From Burkholderiales bacterium (lineage in GTDB: Bacteria > Pseudomonadota > Gammaproteobacteria > Burkholderiales > Thiobacillaceae): DNA of 13,371 nt. The notes under the pieces are model-generated. The model was not told the origin of the DNA and did not search any database. It worked only from the letters and a program-made list of their open reading frames with translations. The stretch spans positions 1-13,371 of the forward strand of contig SXTL01000076.1 of assembly GCA_005790965.1 (NCBI GenBank). Reading direction: 5' to 3'. Made by a program: the position numbers and the translations under genes. Shown here one piece after another: positions 6,999-13,371 of the stretch (positions are counted from its first letter, which is position 1; the number at the start of each line of letters is the position of its first letter).

Positions 6999-8911
6999 AC
7001 AGCTTCCAATTCAGTTGGATACAAGTTCATGCCCGGGCTAAAGGCCAGCCTCACGGTGGTGCCCCCGCCCGCCCGGCTTGTGAAGTTCATGGCACCGTGA
7101 AGCGTGCGGGCCCGCTCCTCCATGATGGTCATGCCATAGTGATGCGTGGCCGCGCCCCGCACAATCCCCACACCATCGTCCTCAACCGTCAGAACCACTT
7201 GACCCTCATTACCCTCAGTCAGGTTGACGCGCACGGTTTTGGCCTGGGCGTGATGCAATACATTGGAGAGCGCCTCACGAACGATATGCAGGACATGGAT
7301 TTCCTCGTTCGGGCTGAGGCGACTGACATTCAGGTTCATTTCCAGATCCACCTGAAGGTCGCCGCGGTCAGAAAATTCATTGACCGTACGCAGCAACGCC
7401 TGCTCCAGCGTCCCGTCTTCCATCTTTATGCGGAAAGAGGAAAGCAACTCGCGCAATTGCCGGTAGGCGCTATCCAGGCCCTCGCGCATCTCCTCGAGGA
7501 CATTTCTGACCGCAGAGATCCCTGTTCCGGGTTCCGCCTGGCCTTGCAGCAATTTACCCATCCGATTGACCTGGATCTTCATGTACGCCAGGGATTGCGC
7601 TAAGGAATCGTGCAGCTCGCGCGCAATCACGGCACGCTCCTCCAGTAAGGCCAGACGACGGCGGTTTTCCATCTGTCGCTCAGCCCCGATGGCAACACCA
7701 ATATGGCGTGACAGCGCCTCCAGTAGCTGCACCTGCCAGGCCTCCATATGCCGTTTGGGTGGAATCTCAAAAATCAGCACGCCATATTGCTGCCCGGCAT
7801 CCGCCAGCGGCAAGGTGAGGTGCTGCCGAAAATCTGGCGATTGACTAAAGCGCGTCTTGTCCGTGCCATGGCACCAGGTGCAGCTAGCTTTGATGCAGGG
7901 TAAACATGGCTCAGCATGCGGGCTATGGGCAATCACCCGGCCCTTGTTTGCGCCATATTCGCCCAGGCACAAAACCCCGGGGCCGATGCCCAATTTTTGT
8001 TCAATCTCCTGTAAGACTGCACGGTACACCGCCTCGCCCGGCTGTGCGCCATGCAACCGGGTGATGGAGGTGTAGAGCAGATCCAGGGCGCTATTGCTGC
8101 GTGTGAGCTCTTCGGTCTTTTGTTCCACCCGGGCTTCCAGATCCCCATACAGCTTGGATAGATCTTCGGCCATGAGATTAAATGCCGCCCCCAGTTTTCC
8201 CAATTCATCAGGCCCGGTATAGGGCGTACGCGTCGCCAGATTACCGCGCCCGGCATCCGAGGCCTGCCGTAAGAGATCGCGCAGCGGCATCACAAAGCGG
8301 GTATGGATGAGGTAAATCGTCAACACCACCACCACTAGGGTCAACACCAGAGCCACCGCCAGCACAATGCGCATCACCCATATCTTGGCCTCGGTGGTTT
8401 CCTCCATGTTTTTGACCAAGTCGTTGACGAGGGACACAAAATGTCCCACCTCATCTAGCAACCCAACCTGCCCAGTCCGATGCGACGGCGGAGTTCGTGA
8501 TTCGGGCAACCATTCTTCGAAACGCGGGCGCATGACCCCCGTCCATTCCTGCTGAACAGCCTGATAACTGCGAGCCAGTGGACTATCCTGATCGTCGCCG
8601 ATCATATTCAGGATGGCTGCACTTTTCAGGGTCTGCTCAAAGTCCCGGATACCCCCACGAAGCCGTGCCTGCAGGTGGGGATTATGGGATTCGTAGGCCA
8701 TGTTCAGGCTTGAAAGCTGCCAGGATTTCATGCGCAAGCTACCGGCCTGATTGATCGCCTCGCCACTCCCCTGCACAGAGATGGCCACCATAGCGGATAC
8801 CGCCATGCCGAGCACCGCCAACAAGGTGATTGCAGCGATTGCCCCGCCCAGACGCAGGATCAGGGATCCTTCCTGCTCACGCCACCAGGTGCGAATGGAC
8901 GCCATCACCAT
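6995..8911 (-). CDS. narX: Nitrate/nitrite sensor histidine kinase NarX
   Basis: The 638 residues show the NarX/NarQ layout. There is a membrane helix at about 22-45 and a periplasmic sensor region carrying the P-box (SGEAINQAGSLRMKSWQL, 49-66) that binds nitrate. A second helix (about 178-202) is followed by HAMP (about 203-257), a central GAF-like module, a HisKA_3 dimer region with phospho-acceptor His434 (RELHDSLAQS), and an HATPase with N-box EALSNVLHHA and VEDDGVGI. The central module holds a cysteine cluster, Cys336-x2-Cys339-x4-Cys344-x2-Cys347. The kinase phosphorylates NarL, encoded in the overlapping next gene. ATG 8911 follows GAGG by eight bases; an in-frame ATG two codons later is also possible. 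It diverges from narK1. NarX is preferred over NarQ by linkage. Confidence 0.92.
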   Translation of the reverse strand: MVMASIRTWWREQEGSLILRLGGAIAAITLLAVLGMAVSAMVAISVQGSGEAINQAGSLRMKSWQLSSLNMAYESHNPHLQARLRGGIRDFEQTLKSAAILNMIGDDQDSPLARSYQAVQQEWTGVMRPRFEEWLPESRTPPSHRTGQVGLLDEVGHFVSLVNDLVKNMEETTEAKIWVMRIVLAVALVLTLVVVVLTIYLIHTRFVMPLRDLLRQASDAGRGNLATRTPYTGPDELGKLGAAFNLMAEDLSKLYGDLEARVEQKTEELTRSNSALDLLYTSITRLHGAQPGEAVYRAVLQEIEQKLGIGPGVLCLGEYGANKGRVIAHSPHAEPCLPCIKASCTWCHGTDKTRFSQSPDFRQHLTLPLADAGQQYGVLIFEIPPKRHMEAWQVQLLEALSRHIGVAIGAERQMENRRRLALLEERAVIARELHDSLAQSLAYMKIQVNRMGKLLQGQAEPGTGISAVRNVLEEMREGLDSAYRQLRELLSSFRIKMEDGTLEQALLRTVNEFSDRGDLQVDLEMNLNVSRLSPNEEIHVLHIVREALSNVLHHAQAKTVRVNLTEGNEGQVVLTVEDDGVGIVRGAATHHYGMTIMEERARTLHGAMNFTSRAGGGTTVRLAFSPGMNLYPTELEAV

Positions 8912-9044
8912 GCAATGGCCTCGATTTGACGCATAAATATATCAAGTTCAATCGGTTGGTTCATAAAAAATGGGCTAAGGGCGGCCATACCCCCAATCTG
9001 ATGGCCGTCTGAATCCGTGGAGTACCCACTTTTTGTAGAGGGTC

Positions 9045-9058
9045 TTGATTGTGACTAA
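9045..9058 (+). promoter_or_regulatory. Candidate FNR/Anr box upstream of narK1
   Basis: TTGATTGTGACTAA matches TTGAT-N4-ATCAA at eight of ten defined positions, with a perfect left half. A -10-like TACATT at 9078-9083 would start transcription near 9090, about 39-40 bases from the box centre, close to the class II position. Oxygen-controlled narK promoters are well known in this layout. Confidence 0.5.
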
Positions 9059-9079
9059 GCACCTTCATAAGGTGGCTTA
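9056..9079. repeat. Inverted repeat between the FNR-like box and the -10 of narK1
   Basis: CACCTT-CAT-AAGGTG is a perfect six-base inverted repeat around a three-base centre. TAAG on the left and CTTA on the right extend it if one G at 9075 is bulged. It overlaps the edge of the FNR-like box and the spacer, so it could bind another regulator. Confidence 0.35.
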
Positions 9080-9108
9080 CATTACAACAACTTACTCGAA
9101 TAACCCTA

Positions 9109-9124
9109 TACCAATAAATGGGTA
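9109..9124. promoter_or_regulatory. Candidate NarL 7-2-7 binding site
   Basis: TACCAAT-AA-ATGGGTA is two head-to-head heptamers with a two-base gap, the known high-affinity NarL arrangement. The right heptamer read on the minus strand, TACCCAT, fits TACYYMT perfectly; the left differs at one position. It lies about 25 bases downstream of the start predicted from the FNR-like box, so it may repress that start or serve another one. Confidence 0.55.
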
Positions 9125-9242
9125 ATTTAGCCCTTTCAGCTGCTTTTTTACCCACTGGATCTCCGCATCCCAAATGCTGAAACTGCGCGCAATTCGATTT
9201 CCAGACTCGCTTTGTCCCCGTGGAGCGAAAGGAAAACAGCGC

Positions 9243-10511
9243 ATGACCCCAAAATCGCAACAACAGATCTCTGTGCTCATCATGAGCACCCTAGCCTTCA
9301 CGGTGTGCTTTGCCGTGTGGATGATGTTCGCCGTAATCGGCATCCCCATTAAGGCCCAGCTCGGCCTCAACGAAACCCAGTTTGGCATCCTCATTGCCAC
9401 TCCCGTGTTGACCGGCTCGCTGATCCGCCTGCCGCTGGGTATGTGGACCGACAAGTTCGGTGGCCGCATCGTGTTCTTCACGCTCATGTTGGCCACGGTC
9501 GGCCCGATCTGGCTGATCGAACAAGCCACCGAATTCTGGCACTTCCTGACCATTGGCCTCTTTGTTGGCCTGGCCGGCGGTTCGTTCTCGGTAGGCATCG
9601 CCTATTGCGCACGCTGGTACGACAAAAAGCGACAGGGCATGGCCATGGGTGTCTTCGGTGCCGGTAACTCTGGCGCTGCCGTGACCAAGCTGATTGCCCC
9701 GGCTATTGTCATCGCCTATGGCTGGACCATGGTGCCGCAGGTCTATGCCGCCGCCATGCTGGTCACCGCCATCCTGTTCTGGTTTTTCACCTATGACGAC
9801 CCCAGCCACCGGGTGCCCTCGCATGTCACCGTCCGTGAACAGTTAAAGGCGCTCAAAGACCCGACCGTATGGAAGTACTGCCAGTACTACTCCATCGTCT
9901 TTGGCGGCTATGTCGCCCTGTCGCTGTGGATGACTAAATACTATGTCTCCGAATACGGCTTTGACCTCAAGACTGCAGCCTTCCTGGCAGCCTGTTTCTC
10001 GTTGCCGGGCGGTATGTTACGGGCGGTGGGCGGCGTTTTGTCCGACAAGTACGGTGCGCACCGAGTCACTTGGTGGGTGCTCTGGGTATCGTGGGTCTGT
10101 CTCTTCATCATGTCATACCCAAACAGCGAATTCACGGTCAAGACAGTCAACGGCCCACAAACCTTCCATCTCTACTTATCGCCAGAGCTTTTCACCGCCC
10201 TGATGTTCACTGTTGGGGTGGCTTGGGCGTTCGGAAAGGCCTCCGTCTTCAAGTACATCTCCGACGACTACCCGCACAACATCGGCGTCATCTCCGGCAT
10301 CGTCGGCCTGGTTGGCGGTATGGGCGGCTTCCTGCTGCCCATCATGTTTGGCGCTCTGGTTGATCTCACCGGCATCCGTTCCTCCGCCTTCATGCTCATG
10401 TACGGCGTGGTCTGGGTCTCCCTGATCTGGATGTACACCACTGAGATTCGCAAACTCGACATGGCCGGCCGGCGCAGAAAACTGTCGCCCGCCGCCGATG
10501 AACTCGAATAA
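9243..10511 (+). CDS. narK1: Nitrate transporter NarK1 (major facilitator superfamily, NNP family)
   Basis: This is a 422-residue transporter of the nitrate/nitrite porter family with about 12 membrane helices. Substrate-binding arginines of the family are present: Arg62 in GSLIRLPLG (helix 2) and Arg260 in PGGMLRAVGG. The nitrate signatures appear as GVFGAGNSGAAVTKL (about 136-150) and SGIVGLVGGMGGFLLP (about 351-366). It matches the NarK1 (type I) class, held to be a proton-nitrate symporter. The frame extends upstream to ATG 9174, but ATG 9243 is chosen. AAAGGA precedes it at a suitable distance, the protein then starts with MTPKSQQ ahead of helix 1, and the extra 23 residues do not look conserved. 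narK2 follows after 36 bases, so they are probably cotranscribed. Nitrite transport is a possible extra activity. Confidence 0.93.
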   Translation: MTPKSQQQISVLIMSTLAFTVCFAVWMMFAVIGIPIKAQLGLNETQFGILIATPVLTGSLIRLPLGMWTDKFGGRIVFFTLMLATVGPIWLIEQATEFWHFLTIGLFVGLAGGSFSVGIAYCARWYDKKRQGMAMGVFGAGNSGAAVTKLIAPAIVIAYGWTMVPQVYAAAMLVTAILFWFFTYDDPSHRVPSHVTVREQLKALKDPTVWKYCQYYSIVFGGYVALSLWMTKYYVSEYGFDLKTAAFLAACFSLPGGMLRAVGGVLSDKYGAHRVTWWVLWVSWVCLFIMSYPNSEFTVKTVNGPQTFHLYLSPELFTALMFTVGVAWAFGKASVFKYISDDYPHNIGVISGIVGLVGGMGGFLLPIMFGALVDLTGIRSSAFMLMYGVVWVSLIWMYTTEIRKLDMAGRRRKLSPAADELE

Positions 10512-10547
10512 CCCACCGCCCACACCCGTTACCAAGGAGAAACTGAA

Positions 10548-12269
10548 GTGTCACGACTTACCCGTTGGGAACCCGAGAATCCCCAGTTCTGGCAGGAGAC
10601 CGGCAGCAAAATCGCCTGGCGCACCTGCTGGATCACCACCTTCTCACTGATCTTTTCCTTCGCCACCTGGTTCGTGATGAGTGCGGTGGTGGTGCGCATG
10701 CCTGCCATCGGCTTCAAGTTCACCACCATGGAACTGTTCTGGCTGGCGGCGATTCCGGGTCTGGCCTCCGGCATTCTGCGCCTGATCCATTCCAACTTCA
10801 TTCCCGTGCTAGGGACCCGGCCGGTGGTCAGCATCTCCACCATCATCAAAGTCATTCCCATGATCTGGTTAGGCTTTGCCGTCCAAGATCTGAATACATC
10901 CTGGGAAACCTTCATGATCATTGGCTTCCTGTGTGGTATGGGCGGCGGCGATTTCTCGTCTTTCATGCCTTCCACCAGCATCTTCTTCCCGAAACGCTTG
11001 CAAGGACTGGCTTTGGGCGTCCAGGCAGGTTTGGGCAACTTCGGCGTGTCCATCGTGCAGTTTGTGGCGCCGTGGATCATCGGCTTCGTCGCCATCGGTA
11101 GCCTCGCCGGCGGTCCCCAGGTTTTCACCAAGGGCGAGCCGATCAAGGGGGCCATCGAGGTGGTCAAGAACAAGGAAACCAAACTGGTCACCGATGTCAT
11201 CGTCAAGAAACCCGAACTGCAAGCCGTCATCGAGGTAGTTAAAGACGAGACCGGCAAGCTGAAGAATGTCGTGTTCCACGAGAACGAAGCCTTCAAGGCC
11301 ATCCAGCAGGAGGTAACAAAGGACGCCAGCGGTGTCATCACCGAAGTCACGCCCACCAAGGGTGTGAAGCTGGAGGTGGTGCGCAACAACGCCGGAGAAA
11401 TCACCGATGTGACCTTTAAAAATGTCGCCAAGAAGGCTATGTGGCTGCAGAACGCCGCCTTCATCTGGGTGCCTTTCCTAGTCGTCGCTTTCATTCTCAG
11501 CGCGCTATTCCTGAAGAGCATCTCCCTGCCCTCCCGTGGCTTCAAGGGCCAGTTCGAGATTCTTTCCGGCAAGAACCGGGCGCGCACGCACACCTGGAAC
11601 TGCACCGTCACCTACATCTGTTCCTTCGGTTCTTTCTCCGGCTTCGCCGCCGCCTTCCCGATCATGATTAAAACCCTGTACGGCGGCTTTGAGGGCGCAC
11701 CCGATCCGCTGGCTTATGCCTTCATGGGCCCGCTCATTGGTGGTGCAGTACGGGCCCTCACCGGTGGCATTTTCGACAAGATCGGTGGCAGCAAGGGCAT
11801 GTCATGGACCACCCTGGGCCAGATTGGCGGTGCCGTGTATCTGGTCATGAGCGGCGCTCTGACGCCAAGTGGCGTGGAGCAGTTCCCCCTCTTCCTCTAC
11901 GGCATGCTGTGGATCTTCTTCATGTCTGGCATTAATAACGCCGCCACCTTCCGCCAGTACCCCATCGTCTTTGCCTACTCCCCGGCCAAGGGCGCGCAGA
12001 TGCTGGGCTGGACCGGCGCCTGGGCCGCCTTCGGTCCGTTCGTCTGGACCTCGCTGATTGGCATGTCCATTGAGAAAACGGGCAATGCCGAGCTGTTCTT
12101 CATCGGCATCGCTATCTACTACGCCTACTCCTGGTTGCTGAACTACTGGTACTACACCCGCAAGGGGGCCGAGCGCTTCGATTACGGCAACAGCGGCGGT
12201 ACCTGGTGGGACCAGCTGCCGGATGGCGAGAAAGAGCGCATGCGCCAGGTTGACCTGGGCCGCGCTTAA
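10548..12269 (+). CDS. narK2: Nitrate/nitrite antiporter NarK2 with a repeat-bearing periplasmic insert
   Basis: This is a major facilitator of the nitrate/nitrite porter family, type II, like E. coli NarK. It has Arg78 in GLASGILRL, the first nitrate signature around ALGVQAGLGNFGVSIVQ (155-171), Arg402 in GGAVRALTGG, and a second signature around SGINNAATFRQYP (460-472). The class is held to exchange nitrate for nitrite. Its 573 residues exceed the usual 460 or so; the excess is a Lys/Glu-rich block at about 190-297 between the helix ending near 184 and the one starting near WLQNAAFIWVPF. By analogy with E. coli NarK that loop faces the periplasm. GTG 10548 is the start, with AAGGAG eight bases ahead. 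It follows narK1 and precedes a small membrane protein and narG. Confidence 0.94.
   Translation: MSRLTRWEPENPQFWQETGSKIAWRTCWITTFSLIFSFATWFVMSAVVVRMPAIGFKFTTMELFWLAAIPGLASGILRLIHSNFIPVLGTRPVVSISTIIKVIPMIWLGFAVQDLNTSWETFMIIGFLCGMGGGDFSSFMPSTSIFFPKRLQGLALGVQAGLGNFGVSIVQFVAPWIIGFVAIGSLAGGPQVFTKGEPIKGAIEVVKNKETKLVTDVIVKKPELQAVIEVVKDETGKLKNVVFHENEAFKAIQQEVTKDASGVITEVTPTKGVKLEVVRNNAGEITDVTFKNVAKKAMWLQNAAFIWVPFLVVAFILSALFLKSISLPSRGFKGQFEILSGKNRARTHTWNCTVTYICSFGSFSGFAAAFPIMIKTLYGGFEGAPDPLAYAFMGPLIGGAVRALTGGIFDKIGGSKGMSWTTLGQIGGAVYLVMSGALTPSGVEQFPLFLYGMLWIFFMSGINNAATFRQYPIVFAYSPAKGAQMLGWTGAWAAFGPFVWTSLIGMSIEKTGNAELFFIGIAIYYAYSWLLNYWYYTRKGAERFDYGNSGGTWWDQLPDGEKERMRQVDLGRA
11145..11438 (+). repeat. Four degenerate tandem repeats of about 25 codons inside narK2
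   Basis: Copies anchored at residues 204, 229, 255 and 276 begin EVVKNKETKL, EVVKDETGKL, EVTKDASGVI and EVVRNNAGEI, and each ends its first half with a V after an acidic or Asn residue. The pattern is E-V-[VT]-[KR]-[DN]-x-x-[GT]-x-[LI]-x-x-V. Spacings are 25, 26 and 21 residues. They look like beta-hairpin units; the DNA copies differ, so the duplications are old. Confidence 0.7.
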
Positions 12270-12301
12270 GCCACGCATGGGATGAACGGAGCATCGGAGC
12301 C

Positions 12302-12517
12302 ATGAGTCAGGCCAACCTGTTGATCAACCTTCTGGGCTGCGCCTATGGCGTGCTGTTAATCGCCGCCGCCTTCCTGCGTAGCCCGCTGACCGAAGCGCTG
12401 CGTATCGACGCCCTGTTCATCCCGCAATTCTCGGAAAAAACCCGGCCTTTGAATCTGCTGGCAGGGATGCTCGTAGCGGGTTATGCCGCTGGGTCTCTGC
12501 TAACACAACTACCCTGA
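12302..12517 (+). CDS. Small two-helix membrane protein between narK2 and narG
   Basis: The 71-residue product has two predicted membrane helices (about 5-25 and 50-67) joined by a loop of about 24 residues with several charges (SPLTEALRIDALFIPQFSEKTRP). I do not recognise a named family. It starts 32 bases after narK2, with GGAG ten bases before the ATG, and its stop is 14 bases before the narG start, so it is embedded in the operon. Codon use resembles its neighbours, and no longer overlapping gene competes for this stretch. A role in assembling or anchoring the nitrate reductase, or in assisting NarK2, is inference from position only. Confidence 0.7.
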   Translation: MSQANLLINLLGCAYGVLLIAAAFLRSPLTEALRIDALFIPQFSEKTRPLNLLAGMLVAGYAAGSLLTQLP

Positions 12518-12531
12518 TAGGAGCATAAACA

Positions 12532-13371
12532 ATGAGTCACTTTCTCGACCGACTAACCTACTTTACCCACCCAAAAGAGACATTCTCCGATGGTCATGGT
12601 GTCAAAACCATTGAAGACCGCCAGTGGGAAGACGCCTATCGCAACCGCTGGCGTCACGACAAAGTGGTGCGATCCACCCACGGCGTCAACTGCACCGGCG
12701 GCTGCTCTTGGAAGATCTTCGTCAAGAACGGTCTGGTGTCGTTTGAAATGCAGCAAACCGACTACCCACGCACCCGCGACGATATGCCCAACCACGAGCC
12801 GCGAGGCTGCCAGCGGGGAGCCTCTTTCTCCTGGTACCTGTATTCGCCGCACCGCATCAAGCACCCGATGATCCGCGGCCGCCTGCTGGACTTGTACCGT
12901 GCCGAAAAAAACTCAGGCAAGGACCCCGTCGAGGCCTGGGCCGCCATTCAAGCCGATACCGCCAAGCGCGACAAATATGTGAAGGTGCGTGGTCTAGGCG
13001 GTTTTGTGCGTACCTCTTGGGATGAAGTGCTGGAGATTACCGCCGCCGCCAACATCCACACCATTCAGAAATGGGGCCCGGACCGCATCTACGGTTTCTC
13101 GCCCATCCCGGCCATGTCGATGATTTCCTATGCCGCCGGCTCCCGCTACCTGTCGCTCATCGGCGGCGCCTGCGGCTCGTTCTACGACTGGTATTGTGAC
13201 CTACCCATCGGCAGTCCGCAGACCTGGGGCGAGCAGACCGATGTTCCCGAGAGTGCTGACTGGTACAATGCCGGGTTTATTATCCTCTGGGGTTCAAACG
13301 TGCCCCAAACGCGCACGCCTGACGCCCATTTTTACACCGAGGCGCGCTATCGCGGGATGAAGAGTGCCGTG
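12532..13371 (+). CDS. narG: Respiratory nitrate reductase alpha subunit NarG, 5' part
   Basis: The first 280 residues of about 1,250 are present, and the frame runs off the right edge. Ligands of the FS0 4Fe-4S cluster are visible as His50, Cys54, Cys58 and Cys93 (HGVNCTGGCSW and RGCQRG), one residue offset from E. coli His49, Cys53, Cys57 and Cys92. The molybdenum ligand Asp is Asp223 in YCDLP, equivalent to E. coli Asp222. NarG is the cytoplasmic catalytic subunit that reduces nitrate to nitrite with electrons from NarH and NarI, ultimately from quinol. AGGAG lies eight bases before the ATG. It is presumably followed by narHJI beyond the window. The N-terminus resembles the usual NarG start and shows no functional twin-arginine signal. 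Confidence 0.97.
   Translation, partial: MSHFLDRLTYFTHPKETFSDGHGVKTIEDRQWEDAYRNRWRHDKVVRSTHGVNCTGGCSWKIFVKNGLVSFEMQQTDYPRTRDDMPNHEPRGCQRGASFSWYLYSPHRIKHPMIRGRLLDLYRAEKNSGKDPVEAWAAIQADTAKRDKYVKVRGLGGFVRTSWDEVLEITAAANIHTIQKWGPDRIYGFSPIPAMSMISYAAGSRYLSLIGGACGSFYDWYCDLPIGSPQTWGEQTDVPESADWYNAGFIILWGSNVPQTRTPDAHFYTEARYRGMKSAV

Larger units (their letters stand above)
8912..9242. other. Divergent control region between narX and narK1
   Basis: These 331 bases hold no convincing gene and are more AT-rich than the surroundings. They contain a nine-pair inverted repeat GGCGGCCAT/ATGGCCGTC at 8980-9009 (one G-T pair, 12-base loop), an FNR-like box, a short palindrome and a NarL-type site, listed separately. 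TACCCACT occurs at 9023-9030 and again at 9149-9156. No clear -35/-10 pair was found for narX on the minus strand; TATATT near 8940 is a weak candidate. Confidence 0.6.

Noticed and set aside
7870..7882. CTWCH in NarX as a c-type heme binding motif
   Set aside because: It lies in the cytoplasmic part of the kinase, where c-type heme attachment does not occur, and fits better as half of a four-Cys cluster.
8925..8965. FNR boxes for narX on the minus strand (TTGAACTTGATATA and TTGATATATTTATG)
   Set aside because: Matches are only about six or seven of ten defined bases and lack symmetry.
9023..9156. Repeated TACCCACT octamers as further NarL sites
   Set aside because: Each is a single imperfect heptamer without an opposed partner at two bases, so chance is likely in a short region.
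9174..9242. N-terminal extension of narK1 from ATG 9174
   Set aside because: No ribosome site precedes it, while AAAGGA precedes ATG 9243 and the shorter product matches the family start.
10529..11611. 360-codon open frame on the minus strand opposite narK2
   Set aside because: It lies wholly inside a certain transporter gene, its product shows no recognisable motif, and long antisense frames are common in such GC-rich codon usage.

Overview
The window reads as a chromosomal segment from a facultatively anaerobic, nitrate-respiring proteobacterium. A betaproteobacterium fits best, because narK1, narK2 and narG stand in that order and narXL is divergent from narK1. A sulfur-oxidising gammaproteobacterium cannot be excluded. 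The DNA is moderately GC-rich and densely coded, with no RNA genes, CRISPR arrays or mobile elements visible.

Bases 1-3752 hold unlinked housekeeping or envelope genes. These are the 3' part of ettA (an ABC-F translation factor), a TonB-like protein on the minus strand, an exported metallo-beta-lactamase-fold protein with an altered metal motif, and a DUF4395 membrane protein.

Bases 3807-6224 (minus strand) are a compact ubiU-ubiV-ubiT operon for oxygen-independent ubiquinone synthesis. All iron-sulfur cysteines expected from the E. coli proteins are present. A fully symmetric FNR-type box, TTGAC-N4-GTCAA (6287-6300), sits about 40 bases ahead of the predicted transcription start. It also argues that ubiU starts at an internal TTG (6224).

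Bases 6348-8911 (minus strand) are narX-narL, the nitrate-responsive two-component pair, overlapping by ATGA. A 331-base divergent control region follows, with an FNR-like box and a 7-2-7 NarL-type inverted heptamer pair.

Bases 9243-13371 (plus strand) are narK1, narK2, a small two-helix membrane protein and the start of narG, probably one operon. NarK2 carries an insert of about 100 residues in a predicted periplasmic loop, made of four degenerate copies of a unit of about 25 residues.

Together the right two thirds form an anaerobic nitrate-respiration locus: sensing (NarXL), nitrate and nitrite transport (NarK1, NarK2), the reductase (NarG) and an oxygen-free route to the quinone electron donor (UbiUVT). 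The strongest leads are the NarK2 repeat insert, the FNR-type control of ubiUVT beside nar genes, and the metallo-beta-lactamase-fold protein that lacks its first two histidine ligands.
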